Below, one piece after another: positions 32,558 through 42,700 of a stretch of DNA of 64,000 nucleotides. This DNA comes from Spirochaetae bacterium HGW-Spirochaetae-3 (lineage in GTDB: Bacteria > Spirochaetota > Spirochaetia > Treponematales > UBA12059). The position numbers were made by a program, and so were the translations under genes. Within the stretch, counting starts at the first letter, position 1. The number at the start of each line of letters is the position of its first letter. The DNA is taken from NCBI GenBank assembly GCA_002839315.1, contig PGXV01000012.1, positions 1-64,000 of the forward strand, in the 5' to 3' direction. The notes under the pieces were generated by a model. That model saw nothing but the letters and a program-made list of their open reading frames with translations. It made no database searches and was not told where the DNA came from.

Positions 32558-34951
32558 CTATTGCTTCTTGGCGCCGGTGGCGTCTCCCGTACTGGCGCCC
32601 GACGATCTGGCTCGCTCATCCGACTCCGCGGCGAGGCGCTCGAGCTCGGCGAACGGGTCGGCGAGGCTTTCGTCGTATCCCGCCTTCAGGTCGTCGAGGT
32701 AGCCCGAAAGATCGGCCGCCTTCTTGCGTATGTCCTCCAGCGCCTGCCGTTCTCCGGATTCCGGAAGCACCTTCATCCTGGCCATATCCAGCTTTAGCTG
32801 CTTGAGGGCGTTCGTCGACGACCCCAGCCTGAGCCGTAGGACCTCGCTCTGGTCCTCGAGGTCCTTGCACGCCTTCTCCTGCCTGGCTATCTCGTCGATG
32901 GAACGCCCGTACTCGTTCTTTAGAGCCTGGCTGCCGGCGTCGGCGCGCTTGGCCTCGAGCGATTCCCTGTCGCGCTTGAGGGCGTCGACGGGGATGGTAG
33001 AGACGAGGCCGTCTATCTCGTTGACCGATTGCGACAGCATCTTGACCTGCTCTACGTATCGGTCCAGCGTCGGTATCATGTCCTTGCCGAATTCGGCCGA
33101 GTCCTTGCCGGCCTTCAGGTCCCTGACGATCTCGTCCCTGATGGCCGATACCTCGGCGTACACCGAACCGTACTGCCCGGCGGCCTTGCCAGCCTTCCGC
33201 GTCTTTCCCATCCTGAAGAGTTCCCGCCACGAATCGACGCCGAGCGTCCGCCATAGTTTCTTCTCGAGGCCGCGGAGCGTGCCGGGGTACGAGACGAGAT
33301 GGCCCAGGAAGCTGAGCGCCATGATGCCGGACGGTATGGCGGCCCACAGGAAGCCCGGCGAAGTAAGCAGGTTTATCGTAAACAGAAGCGCGGGAACCGA
33401 GACGACGCTGGCGAAATGCATCGCCATCCCGTCCTTGACCCGGTTGATTTTCTTGTAGACGTCGAGCGAGCCAGGGTCGAGGTCCGGGATCCTGTCGATC
33501 TCGGAAGCCTTGGCCTTGCTCCGGAGCATCGCGAAGAAGCCGGACACGAGGCCGGTGCCCCAGCCCGCGCTGACGATGGCCGCCCACATGAAGCCGGGAG
33601 CGATCGTGAGGTTGATATACCAGAGCAGGGCGTTGACGCCTGCGAACGACAGGAGGTTGCCGACGAATCCGGCCGACGACTTGTGCGCCTTGGTCTCTAT
33701 CCTGTCGCGGTAACGGGAGAAATCGGTCTCCAGCTCCTCCGAGCCCGGCTTGAAGGCGTCGGAGCCGTACAGATCCGCGTCCCATTTGCCGGTGCCAACC
33801 TCGGCGGCGTGCCGCTTGTACTCGGCCTTCAGCGCGCGCTTCTCGTCATAGGCGCCCGATCGCTCGATCTGGCGCTCTATCCTGTCGCTTATCCTGGACG
33901 CCATCCGTTCGGCCCTGCGGCCGTATTCCGCGGCTCGCGGCTCGCGGCCACTGTCGCGCGCCCGGCCTCCGCGCCCGCCGGCCTTCTGCCAGTCGCCGAC
34001 GCTCTGCTCGATGACGCGCGCGATGCCTTCTACGGCGCGGCCGATATCGGACGCGATATCGGCCGATGCGTCCTTCGCCGTGCCGGCGGGGCCGTCGTAC
34101 GAGCCGCCGCCGATCGGCGAGCGCCTCTGGATGAGGCCCTTCTCCGTCATCGACGCGATGACTTCCTTGGCCTCGACGCCGTATTCGCCGTATCGGTCCA
34201 GAGCCTCGTCTACGGTAAGCCGGCGGCCCATGGTCTTCGTGTCCTCGAGGATAGCCTTGCGGATATCGTCGAGCACCGCTCTGGCGGCCTCTGGACCGTA
34301 GCCGCGTTCGGAGGGGGACGAAGCGCCGGGCAACGGTACGGACGCCTCCAGCCTCCTGGCCGACGAGGCTATCTCGTCCGGCTTCGATCCCGGGCGGAGC
34401 TTGTCCTTGTCGGGGTCGAATACGACGTTACGGCTCGAGATCTCGTAGGCGTGCACTTCCTTGGAGATGTTCTTGAGCGATACCTTGCCTAGCTTGTCGG
34501 CCCTGAAGTCTATCTTGTTGAGGACCTGGTTGTAGACGTCCTGGGAGAAGCATATGCAACCGGGGCGGGCGAAGGACTGGAGCCGGCTGGCGATGTTGAT
34601 GCCTTCGCCTAGCGCGTCGTTCTCGAAGAAGTAGATGTCGCCGAGGTGCAGGCCTATCCTGAGGAGGAGGGGTTGGCCGCCGGAGCCCGTGTTATGGTCG
34701 TAGACGGCGTCCTGTATCTCCATCGCGCACTGTAACGCCTCTACGGTGTTTCGAAAATCGACGAGGAACGCGTCCCCGATCGTCTTTATCACCGTGCCGT
34801 GGCGCTTCGTCGCTATCCCAGTGACCAGGCCGTTGTGAAAGCGTAGTATCTCGAGCGTGCCGGCCTCGTCGCGCTCCATCATCCTGGAGAAACCGACGAT
34901 GTCGGTATACATGATCGCGGCGAGGCGATAGTCTTTTTGTTCCATATTCAC
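32558..34951 (-). CDS. class III adenylate/guanylate cyclase with two 2TM modules and coiled coil
   Basis: A 797-residue protein. Residues 8-170 are a class III cyclase domain with metal-binding Asp17 (YTDIVGFS) and Asp60 (TIGDAF), and the transition-state pair Asn119-Arg123 (GINIASRL), so it should be active and make cAMP or cGMP. A basic linker with a helix-turn-helix-like segment (about 225-275) follows. Two similar membrane modules (about 430-480 and 505-560; both contain INL...PGF(M/L)WAAI) and a long coiled coil (about 590-780) come next. The GTG at 34951 is chosen because it lies 6 nt after a promoter -10 box; an ATG 6 nt later is the alternative. Confidence 0.83.
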   Translation of the reverse strand: MNMEQKDYRLAAIMYTDIVGFSRMMERDEAGTLEILRFHNGLVTGIATKRHGTVIKTIGDAFLVDFRNTVEALQCAMEIQDAVYDHNTGSGGQPLLLRIGLHLGDIYFFENDALGEGINIASRLQSFARPGCICFSQDVYNQVLNKIDFRADKLGKVSLKNISKEVHAYEISSRNVVFDPDKDKLRPGSKPDEIASSARRLEASVPLPGASSPSERGYGPEAARAVLDDIRKAILEDTKTMGRRLTVDEALDRYGEYGVEAKEVIASMTEKGLIQRRSPIGGGSYDGPAGTAKDASADIASDIGRAVEGIARVIEQSVGDWQKAGGRGGRARDSGREPRAAEYGRRAERMASRISDRIERQIERSGAYDEKRALKAEYKRHAAEVGTGKWDADLYGSDAFKPGSEELETDFSRYRDRIETKAHKSSAGFVGNLLSFAGVNALLWYINLTIAPGFMWAAIVSAGWGTGLVSGFFAMLRSKAKASEIDRIPDLDPGSLDVYKKINRVKDGMAMHFASVVSVPALLFTINLLTSPGFLWAAIPSGIMALSFLGHLVSYPGTLRGLEKKLWRTLGVDSWRELFRMGKTRKAGKAAGQYGSVYAEVSAIRDEIVRDLKAGKDSAEFGKDMIPTLDRYVEQVKMLSQSVNEIDGLVSTIPVDALKRDRESLEAKRADAGSQALKNEYGRSIDEIARQEKACKDLEDQSEVLRLRLGSSTNALKQLKLDMARMKVLPESGERQALEDIRKKAADLSGYLDDLKAGYDESLADPFAELERLAAESDERARSSGASTGDATGAKKQ

Positions 34952-34957
34952 GTCGCT

Positions 34958-34987
34958 AGCATAATTGAGCGAGCGTTAAAGGGTCAA
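34958..34987 (-). promoter_or_regulatory. cyclase gene promoter, leaderless arrangement
   Basis: Minus strand TTGACC, 18 bp, TATGCT, then AGCGAC and GTG. The -35 box abuts the stop codon of the upstream ribonuclease gene. Confidence 0.65.
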
Positions 34988-36808
34988 CTATACTATGGTA
35001 AACTGAAGATCCAGCTTCGCGATGTCCGCTCTAAGGAATTTTACCCTGACCCCCGCGTTGAGTTCCATTCCCGAGGCCCGGATCCTCGTCTCGAGGCCTA
35101 TCTCCGATATATAGAGCAATGCGTCGCCGCCTCCTGCCTGGACTACGATCGCGTCGCCCTCCCAACCCGGCCTGTCCAGTAGCCAGGCTATCGTCCAGTG
35201 TAGCTCGCTCTGGCGCTCCGCCTTGCGGACGGCCTGAGCTCCCGCGGCCGCGCGCGCCAGGCGCATCGATAGTTCGTCGGCGGGAAGCGGGGCGGGGGCG
35301 GCCCTGCCGGCATCGGCTGCCAGGGCCGCGCGGGCCTGCTGGTGACCCAGGAGGTCTCCGTAGCGGCGTAGCGGGCTCGTCGCCTGAGCGTACATAGTCA
35401 CCCCGAGACCCTGATGGGCGCGCGGCTGGACGCCGGCCATGCCCGCCTTCATCAGACGGCGCTTCGCGAATTCTCCGGCTAGCCCGTCGGGCAGGTCGTC
35501 GCGCGAACCGGGCGCCTCCTGGCTGTAGTAAGGGAAGGGGAGGCCTCGGTCGAAGGCCCATCTGGCCAGGCCCTCGCCTGCCATCACCATCATCTCGCGG
35601 ACGACGCCGCTCGACCGGTACCGCCGTACCGCCTCGACGCGCGGTTCTCCGCCCTCCACCCAGACCCGTACCTCGGGAATCTCAATGTCTATCGCGCCGT
35701 TGCGTAATCGATAGGCCTTGCGCGTCTCGGCTATCCTCGCCAGCTCCGCGAGCGGACCGGACCCTAGCAGGGGATCCGCTACGCCGTACGAGGTCCTCGT
35801 AACCTTTACGCGGCTCGGGACGACGCGGACGTCGGTAACGAGGCCTTCCGCGTCGATGCCGATGCGGAACGACAGCGCCCGAGACGTATCGGCCAGCCCG
35901 AGCCCGAAGCGGTCGAGCGCCGAGTCCGGTAGCATCGGGATGGCGCCCTCGGGCAGGTAGAGCGTGCCCGAGCGGTTAGACGCCTCGACGTCGGCGGCGC
36001 TGCCCGGCGTTATAGCGCTCGCGGGATCGGCGACGTGGACCCAGACGGCCTCTCCGTCCCACGAGACGGCGTCGTCCGGGTCGTGGCTCCACGCGTTGTC
36101 GATAGCCCACGCCTCCATACCCGTCAGGTCGACGCGGCCTTCGTCGTCGTCCGGCCCCAGGTCGAGCTCGGGCGCCTTGGACGGATGCCCGGAACGTACC
36201 GGATGCGGATTCGTACGGGTCGTCCACAGCCCGGACTTGATGAGCCATGCCTGGGCCGACTCGGGGCCGTCCCCGGCGCCGATGTCCGCCGCCGTCCTCG
36301 ATTTCTGCGTCTTGCCGAAGGCCAGCGCCTCGACCTCGCCCCAGAAGCGCTCGTCGCCGGGCTCCGGCTTGCAGCGCTTGGCGCGTTCCACGAACGCCGC
36401 GCGCTCGGCCGCCTCGCCTTCCTTGCGCCTGCGCCTGGCCGCTTCGGCATCGCGCTCCTCGGCCGAAAGCGCCGCGACGCGCTCGCCGTCCGGCCGGAAG
36501 AGGAGTCCGTCAGCCGCGGCCAACCTGCAGGCCAGCGCCTCCGCAGGCCCCGTCGCGCCGAACGCCAGCTCGGAAAGCTCGTCGAGGCTCAAGCCCGAAC
36601 CGGCCGTCATCTCCCATGCCGTCTCGAATTCGCCCCCCGCGGCCGGCGCGGGGACGGCCTTGAGCGGACCCCGATGGATCAATTCGACGTCCTTGTCCCG
36701 TACGCGGACCGGAGCTCCCGTCTCGAACGTCAGCTCGATGCGGTCGCCGTCGCGCTTGGCGACGGCTGGCCTGGTTTTAAAGAGTACGAGCGCTCCATCG
36801 GGTATCAT
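34988..36808 (-). CDS. RNB-domain (RNase II/R family) exoribonuclease
   Basis: A 606-residue protein with an RNB catalytic domain (about 230-520). The motif AIDNAWSHDPDDAVSW supplies the aspartates that bind the metal in RNase II, and PYYSQ plus the SPLRRYGDLLGHQQ segment closes the domain. It hydrolyses single-stranded RNA 3' to 5'. It lacks long N-terminal cold-shock domains typical of RNase R; it is shorter and more divergent. The ATG at 36808 has AAGGAT upstream, while the earlier codon is a TTG lying over the promoter. Confidence 0.87.
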   Translation of the reverse strand: MIPDGALVLFKTRPAVAKRDGDRIELTFETGAPVRVRDKDVELIHRGPLKAVPAPAAGGEFETAWEMTAGSGLSLDELSELAFGATGPAEALACRLAAADGLLFRPDGERVAALSAEERDAEAARRRRKEGEAAERAAFVERAKRCKPEPGDERFWGEVEALAFGKTQKSRTAADIGAGDGPESAQAWLIKSGLWTTRTNPHPVRSGHPSKAPELDLGPDDDEGRVDLTGMEAWAIDNAWSHDPDDAVSWDGEAVWVHVADPASAITPGSAADVEASNRSGTLYLPEGAIPMLPDSALDRFGLGLADTSRALSFRIGIDAEGLVTDVRVVPSRVKVTRTSYGVADPLLGSGPLAELARIAETRKAYRLRNGAIDIEIPEVRVWVEGGEPRVEAVRRYRSSGVVREMMVMAGEGLARWAFDRGLPFPYYSQEAPGSRDDLPDGLAGEFAKRRLMKAGMAGVQPRAHQGLGVTMYAQATSPLRRYGDLLGHQQARAALAADAGRAAPAPLPADELSMRLARAAAGAQAVRKAERQSELHWTIAWLLDRPGWEGDAIVVQAGGGDALLYISEIGLETRIRASGMELNAGVRVKFLRADIAKLDLQFTIV

Positions 36809-36834
36809 GGCTATCCTTTCGATACGGGCAACCA

Positions 36835-36864
36835 AGTATACGGGCGATGCGCTCTTCGAGGCAA
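36835..36864 (-). promoter_or_regulatory. promoter of the RNB gene
   Basis: Minus strand TTGCCT, 18 bp, TATACT; the predicted leader is about 20 nt and includes an AAGGAT ribosome site. Confidence 0.55.
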
Positions 36865-36878
36865 CGGCTCCGCCCTTA

Positions 36879-36906
36879 TTGACGAAACCTCCGTTTCGGG
36901 TATGCT
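36879..36906 (+). promoter_or_regulatory. promoter of the small membrane protein gene
   Basis: TTGACG, 16 bp, TATGCT, about 63 nt before the start at 36970. A CCGAGC-GTCA-GCTCGG hairpin (36925-36940) lies in the leader. Confidence 0.5.
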
Positions 36907-36969
36907 TATAGGCGTTGTCCGCGTCCGAGCGTCAGCTCGGGCCGTTCATCATGGTTTTGGAGGTATTCC

Positions 36970-37200
36970 ATGATAGCCCTTATAGTCGGAATTATCTGCA
37001 TAGCGTTTGCCGTATTCGCCTGCCTGCCCGGTCCGCTTGCGTGGTGGCAGGACGTCCTGATCTTCCTGCGGGGCTCCGTGCCCGTCCTGGCGGCCTTCGT
37101 CGGCCTTATAGCCGTGTTCATCGGCATCGCCGATATCAAGGACAGGATCGAGGCCAAGAAAGAAGAGGCCGAAGAGGCCGCGGGCGAGAAGAAGGAGTAA
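36970..37200 (+). CDS. small membrane protein, two helices, unknown function
   Basis: A 76-residue protein with two hydrophobic helices (about 2-20 and 31-52) joined by a PGPLAWWQD loop, and a Lys/Glu-rich cytoplasmic tail. GGAGG stands 6 nt before the ATG and a promoter is visible, so it is likely real. No family was recognised; similar short proteins occur in spirochaetes. Confidence 0.7.
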   Translation: MIALIVGIICIAFAVFACLPGPLAWWQDVLIFLRGSVPVLAAFVGLIAVFIGIADIKDRIEAKKEEAEEAAGEKKE

Positions 37201-37213
37201 GGGATTCGTCCGC

Positions 37214-37242
37214 TTGACATGATATGCGATGTATGTGATTAT
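37214..37242 (+). promoter_or_regulatory. rplM-rpsI promoter
   Basis: A perfect TTGACA (37214-37219) with GATTAT at 17 bp, or TTATAC at 19 bp. The leader to rplM is about 48 nt. Confidence 0.55.
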
Positions 37243-37296
37243 ACCGCTCGCCGTTTTTTACGCTAATGAACTCCACGAAGGTGAAGGTATAGATTG

Positions 37297-37725
37297 ATGA
37301 AGACCCTATTCGTTAAGCCGGCGGAAGTCGCCCGTTCCTGGTTCGTGATCGATGCCCAGGGCCAGCGGCTCGGCCGTGTGGCCGCCAAGGCGGCCATCCT
37401 CGTGCGCGGCAAGCATAAGGCTTGTTACACGCCGCACCAGGAAATCGGAGACTACGTCGTGATCGTCAACGCCGACAAGGTCGAGGTTTCTGGCAACAAG
37501 TTCAACGATAAGTTGTACTACAGACACTCCGGTTTCGCCGGCGGGCTCAAGAAGAACACGTTCGCGTCGCTCATCGAGCGCCATCCGGTAGATCCCCTCG
37601 AGATCGCCATCCGCGGCATGCTCCCCAAGGGGCCCCTCGGTCGAAAGCTCGCGAGGAACGTCAAGGTCTACTCGGGACCGAACCACCCGCACGCGGCCCA
37701 GTCGCCCGTCGCTATCGAAGTCTAA
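37297..37725 (+). CDS. rplM: 50S ribosomal protein L13
   Basis: A 142-residue L13. Motifs: WFVIDAQGQRLGRVAAKAA, YTPHQEIGDYVVIVNADKV, YYRHSGFAGG and MLPKGPLGRKLARNVKVY, all diagnostic. It binds 23S rRNA early in assembly. The ATG at 37297 is preferred over a TTG one codon earlier. Followed by rpsI after 12 nt, the usual pair. Confidence 0.97.
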   Translation: MKTLFVKPAEVARSWFVIDAQGQRLGRVAAKAAILVRGKHKACYTPHQEIGDYVVIVNADKVEVSGNKFNDKLYYRHSGFAGGLKKNTFASLIERHPVDPLEIAIRGMLPKGPLGRKLARNVKVYSGPNHPHAAQSPVAIEV

Positions 37726-37737
37726 GAGAGGTATACG

Positions 37738-38130
37738 ATGGTCAGGAATCTCGGAATTGGTACCGGAAGGCGTAAGACCGCCGTCGCTCGCGTCTATCTG
37801 CGCGAAGGTAGCGGCAAGATAACCGTCAACAACCTCGAGCTCGACAAGTACTTCCCGATCGCCGAGATTGCCGGAACCGTCCGACAGCCTCTCGTCGTGA
37901 CCGCGAGCGACAATAAGTTCGATATCGTGATCAACGTCGTAGGCGGAGGCCCCAACGGCCAGGCCGGCGCGTGCAGGCACGGAATCGCCAGGGCTCTCAG
38001 CCAGGTCGATCCGGCCTCGAGCCTCGCTCTCAGGAACAACGGTTTCCTGACCCGCGATTCGCGAATGGTCGAACGCAAGAAATACGGACAGCGCGGAGCG
38101 CGCAGGCGCTTCCAGTTCTCCAAGCGCTAA
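37738..38130 (+). CDS. rpsI: 30S ribosomal protein S9
   Basis: A 130-residue S9 with GTGRRKTAVARVYLREGSGKI near the start, GGGPNGQAGACRHGIARAL in the middle and the basic C-terminal tail KKYGQRGARRRFQFSKR that reaches the P-site tRNA. A GAGAGG site precedes the ATG. Second gene of rplM-rpsI-recX. Confidence 0.97.
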   Translation: MVRNLGIGTGRRKTAVARVYLREGSGKITVNNLELDKYFPIAEIAGTVRQPLVVTASDNKFDIVINVVGGGPNGQAGACRHGIARALSQVDPASSLALRNNGFLTRDSRMVERKKYGQRGARRRFQFSKR

Positions 38131-38152
38131 GAGAAAGGACGAAGGAGGCCTC

Positions 38153-38761
38153 GTGCCCCGCATCGTCTCTATCGAGGAGGGAGCCCTCGGCACCGTTAAG
38201 GCGGTCGCCGATGAAGGCTCCCTTTTTCTATATAGAGCCTGCTATCTCGCGATGGTCGCGGATACGGCCGTGCCGTTCGACGTGCCCGACGACGTTCTGG
38301 CGGCCGCGGTCGAGGCTACGCTCGCGGAATCCAGGGCCGTTTCCCTGCTCGCCCGGGCGGAGCAGTTCCGTGCCGCTCTGGAACGCAAGCTCCTCGCCCG
38401 CGGTATGCCGCGAGCCGCGATAGCCGCCGCCCTCGACAGGCTCGAGGCTGTCGGCCTGCTGTCGGACGATCGTTACGCGGAGTCGTGGATACGCCAGAGA
38501 ATACGTACCCGCGCCGAAGGCCCGCGAAGCCTAGCCGCCGCCCTGTCGGCGCGGGGAGTGGATCGTCATGCCGTCAAGCGGGCTGTAGCCCAGGCGTTCG
38601 ACGGCGATGAGCGAAGGGAAGAGCGACTCGAGATCATATCCCGAATAGCCGTGAAGTTGCTTCGTAAAGGCTTGGATAGGGCGGCCGCGAGGATGGAATT
38701 AGTCGAGTTAGGTTGGCGTCGCGGGGACATCGATGATGCCTTTGATTCGATGGAACCATAG
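38153..38761 (+). CDS. recX: RecX-family regulator of RecA
   Basis: A 202-residue RecX, a mostly helical protein that modulates RecA filaments. The family pattern is seen in RAEQFRAALERKLLARGM, LEAVGLLSDDRYAESWIRQR and the repeated three-helix units up to the C terminus. The start is GTG at 38153 with GGAGG 4 nt upstream. It follows rpsI after 22 nt, so it may be co-transcribed with ribosomal genes, an uncommon setting; recA is not in the window. Confidence 0.88.
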   Translation: MPRIVSIEEGALGTVKAVADEGSLFLYRACYLAMVADTAVPFDVPDDVLAAAVEATLAESRAVSLLARAEQFRAALERKLLARGMPRAAIAAALDRLEAVGLLSDDRYAESWIRQRIRTRAEGPRSLAAALSARGVDRHAVKRAVAQAFDGDERREERLEIISRIAVKLLRKGLDRAAARMELVELGWRRGDIDDAFDSMEP

Positions 38762-38768
38762 AAATACC

Positions 38769-38797
38769 TTGACATTCCGTCACCTTTCTTGCAGAAT
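38769..38797 (+). promoter_or_regulatory. promoter of the HTH-EIIA gene
   Basis: TTGACA, 17 bp, CAGAAT, starting 8 nt after the recX stop. The predicted leader is about 27 nt and carries GGGGAG. Confidence 0.65.
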
Positions 38798-38830
38798 GGT
38801 TGCAAATCTTACCGTATGGGGAGAGCCGCA

Positions 38831-39487
38831 ATGGATGATGACATCCTAACAATAGAGGAAGTGGCCAAGTACCTACGCGTTTCGGAGCGTACCGTTTACG
38901 ATTGGGCCCAAAAGGGAGAAATACCCGCAGGCAAGATCGGTACCGTATGGCGCTTTAAAAAAAGCGAGATAGAGCGCTGGGTGAATGAACGGCTTTCTTC
39001 CAACAAGCCGATATCGTCTCTTCATCCCGTGAGGATGCGCAACGTGCTGTCTCCCGACCGAGTCGTATTCCTCGACTATCCGAGGAAACGCGACGCCCTC
39101 GTAGCGCTCGCCGAGCGCCTGTCGGCGGCTCCCCAGATAAAGAGCAAGCAGGAACTCGTCTCCGAGCTACTTCGCCGCGAAGAGCTCATGAGCACGGCCA
39201 TCGGCCGCAATATCGCTATTCCCCATGTACGTCTCTCGAGCGTCACCGACCTGGTAGTCGCGGTCGGCATAAGCAAGTGCGATATCCAGGATTTCAATGC
39301 GTTCGACGACGCGCCGGTCCGGCTGTTGTTCATGATAGCTGCCGCCTATAACCAGCACGCGTACTATCTGCAGACGCTGTCGTATTTCAGCGCCAAGCTC
39401 AAGTCAAACGAGCTGCGCGCCGGGATCCTCGCATCCGCCGATCCGGCCGCCGCATACGAGCTTCTTATCGCCCAGGACGAGGACTGA
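38831..39487 (+). CDS. excisionase-type HTH fused to PTS EIIA domain
   Basis: A 218-residue two-domain protein. Residues 4-53 are an excisionase/MerR-like helix-turn-helix (LTIEEVAKYLRVSERTVYDWAQKGEIP). Residues 72-215 are an EIIA type-2 domain with phospho-accepting His132 in IAIPHVRLSS. This suggests a regulator whose DNA binding responds to PTS phosphorylation, by inference. The ATG at 38831 follows GGGGAGAG; an ATG 15 nt earlier is possible. A strong terminator follows. Confidence 0.86.
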   Translation: MDDDILTIEEVAKYLRVSERTVYDWAQKGEIPAGKIGTVWRFKKSEIERWVNERLSSNKPISSLHPVRMRNVLSPDRVVFLDYPRKRDALVALAERLSAAPQIKSKQELVSELLRREELMSTAIGRNIAIPHVRLSSVTDLVVAVGISKCDIQDFNAFDDAPVRLLFMIAAAYNQHAYYLQTLSYFSAKLKSNELRAGILASADPAAAYELLIAQDED

Positions 39488-39542
39488 CAGGGGCGTACCC
39501 GTAATTTCGCCGTAGAGTCGCAGAGAACCATAGTAGTCTATT

Positions 39543-39580
39543 AAAGAGGATGCCCGGGATCAGGGTATCCTCTTTTTTTT
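39543..39580 (+). terminator. intrinsic terminator after the HTH-EIIA gene
   Basis: AAAGAGGAT...ATCCTCTTT stem with inner GCCC/GGGT pairing and a 7-nt loop, followed by eight or more T residues. Strong and plus-strand oriented. Confidence 0.92.
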
Positions 39581-39734
39581 CCCTGATCCGTGTCCTTTTG
39601 TCTCTGTGGGTTCATTTTCGTCTGCTTTTACTATTTTCAGCTGTAGCTGGGCGTACGTTGCGCGGAGGGGTGTTTTATGCTACCATCAGGTGCTTGCAAA
39701 CTATCAAATCCATGCTAGAACGAGGTGCGATTAC

Positions 39735-42700
39735 GTGTTCCTGAAAAGCCTCGAAATATTCGGTTTCAAGAGCTTCGCGGACAAGGCGAGGGTAGATTTT
39801 TCGGAGGGCATCTCCGCTCTACTCGGGCCGAACGGCTGCGGCAAGTCGAACGTAGTCGACGCCATCAAATGGGTCGTAGGCGAGCAATCCGCCCGGTCGC
39901 TACGAGCCGAGTCGATGGAGGATATAATCTTCAACGGCACCGAGACGCGCAAGGCGCTCAACGTAGCCGAGGTGACGCTTACCATCTCAAACGAGAAGGG
40001 CGTATTGCTCCTCGACGTGCCGGAGGTGGCGATAAAGCGCCGGCTCTATCGTACGGGCGAGAGCGAGTACTTCATAAACAACCAGCCAGCCAAGCTCAAG
40101 GAGCTGCGCGAGCTGTTCTGGGATACCGGCATCGGCAAGAGCGCCTACTCGGTAATGGAGCAGGGCCGAATAGACCAGATCCTGTCCAGCAAGCCCGAGG
40201 AGCGCCGCTACCTCTTCGAGGAAGCCGCCGGCATCACCAAGCACAAGGCGCGCTCCCGCGAGGCCGAGTTGAAGCTCGAGCGCACCGAGGAGAATATGCG
40301 TCAGGTCGACGGCATCCTCGGCGAGGTCAAGCGCAGCCACGATACGCTCAAGGCGCAGTCCGAGAAGACCCTCGCGTACCGCTCGCTACGCGAGGAAGTG
40401 TTCAACGTGGAACTAGACCTGCATCTGCTGAAGCTCCGCGGCTTCGTCAACGAGAAGGAGCGGCGCGATACGGAGATCGCCGCGAGGACGGCGGAACGGA
40501 ACGGGCTCAAGCAGCAGATAGACGGCATTAATCTATCCCTCGAAGAGAATCTGGACATCGTCAACTCCATGGAGGCCAAGCTCGTAGACGTCCAGAAGAC
40601 GGTGTACGGCCTCGCCGTAGAGCGTGTCGGCAAGGAGAAGGAGCGCAAGCTCCTGTCCGAGCGCGTGGCGGAGGCCAAGGCGAAGATAGATCAGGCCAGG
40701 CTCAAGCTAAAGGCGCTAGCGGAGAAGCTCGAGGGGCTACGCGAGGACGAGGACGAGAAGAACGAGATACTGCGCGGCCATAAGGGGCGTATAGCCGAGA
40801 TCGAGAAGAACATCCAGGGCTTCGAGGGGTCTATACGTTCCGCCGAGGAGCGCATCAGGGCCAACGACGCCGCGATAGCCAAGGCCGAGGCCGAGATCGT
40901 CGCGTTCGACTCCGACCTGGTGACGGCCCAGTCCGAGCTGGACGCCATCACCGAGGACATCGTCAGCGAGCTGGACGCTCGCCTCAAGGAGACGGGGTAT
41001 TCCGCCAGCGAGCGCAAGGCGGCCGAGGAAGCCATCGACGGGCTGATCGCGGGAATAATCGCGCGCCTGTCCGGCAAGGCGGCCATCCTGGACGACCTCT
41101 CTAAGCTGAAGGACTACGGAGCCTCGGAAGCGCGCGCGCTTATAGAGAGCGCCAGGACCGCGATGGCGGAGTCCGCGGAGCGCGCCAGGGAACTAAAGGA
41201 CCGTTACGAGGCATACCGCCGCACGACGCCGTCCTTCATCGACGAATTCCTGTCGCCTGAAGGCATCATCACGAAGAAGCGGGCTGTAGACGCCCTGATG
41301 ACCACGATAAAAGACGGGGTCGCGGATCGGCGCGAGTGTATCGCGGAGTCGCGCGAGGAAAACCGCGAACTGTCGCTACGCATAGACGAGTATCGCAAGA
41401 CCCTCGAGGAACTGCGCGGCAACCGTATTCGCATGCAGACCCAGGTGCAGTCCGCCGAGGAGCAGCTCGCGATGATAAAGCGCGAGCTCGCGAGCCAGGA
41501 GGGCTACTACCGCGACCTCGAGAACGAGACGGAGATGGACGTCCGACGCCTCGCCGAGGCTGAGGAGGACCTCTCGTCGATCGACGAGGAGATCGCCGAT
41601 ATCGAGAAGCGCGGCCGCGAGCTTACCGCCGAGCTCGAGCGCCTGGAGAAGGACATAGCGGTCAAGAACTCCGACCTCGGCAAGCGCCAGGAGGAGCTCA
41701 AGAAGAAGATAGACAAGCTCGGATCGCTACAGACCGAGCTCGAGCGCCTGCACCTCGGGCTGGCACAGACCGAGACGGAGATTCGCAACGTCAAGGACAA
41801 TTTCCGCGAGCAGTACGGCCGCGAGCTCGTCGAGTTCGAGGAGCGAATGTACGAGCTGCGCACTCCCGCTATGGAGCTGCGCGATATGTTGTCGGAGCGT
41901 AAGCAGAGGCTCAAGGACCTGGGTTCCGTCAACCTGATGGCCCCCGAGGAATACGCCGAGGTCAAGGAACGCTACGAGTTCCTGACGGCCCAGCTCGGCG
42001 ACCTCCAGAAGGCCAGGGACGACCTTAACCGTATTACCCAGGAAATCCGCGACGAAAGCGCCGAGATGTTCCTGTCGACCTATAACCGTATAAAGAAGAA
42101 TTTTCACAATATGTTCCGCCGGCTCTTCGGCGGAGGCCGCGGCGAGTTACGCCTGAGCGATCCGGACCACGTACTGGAATCGGGCATAGAGATCTACGCC
42201 CAGCCGCCGGGAAAGAAGCTCGAGAATATCTCGCTCCTGTCCGGAGGAGAGAAGACCCTTACCGCGATAGCGCTTCTATTCGCGACCTACATGGTCAGGC
42301 CGTCGCCGTTCTGCTTCCTCGACGAGATAGACGCGGCGCTTGACGAGCAGAACGTAATACGCTTCGTCAACCTGCTCCGCGAGTTCGGCCGCACGAGCCA
42401 GTTCATCATCATCACGCACAATAAGAAGACCGTGACCTGCGCGGACGCCCTGCTCGGCGTTACGATGGAAGAATCGGGCGTGACCAAGGTTATAGCCGTA
42501 CGCCTCGAACGCTCCGACGGACAGTCGATCACGATGCCCACGCCGAACGAACCGTTCGACGACGAGGACGTGGAATACGAGCAGGGACGCGAGTTGATAG
42601 AGAGCCCCGAGCAGAAGTCACCGAAGAGGAAGCTCTATCGGCCCGAAGCGGATGATCCCGTCGAGCCCGCCGACCCGGCCGCCGCCGATTCTCCGAGCGA

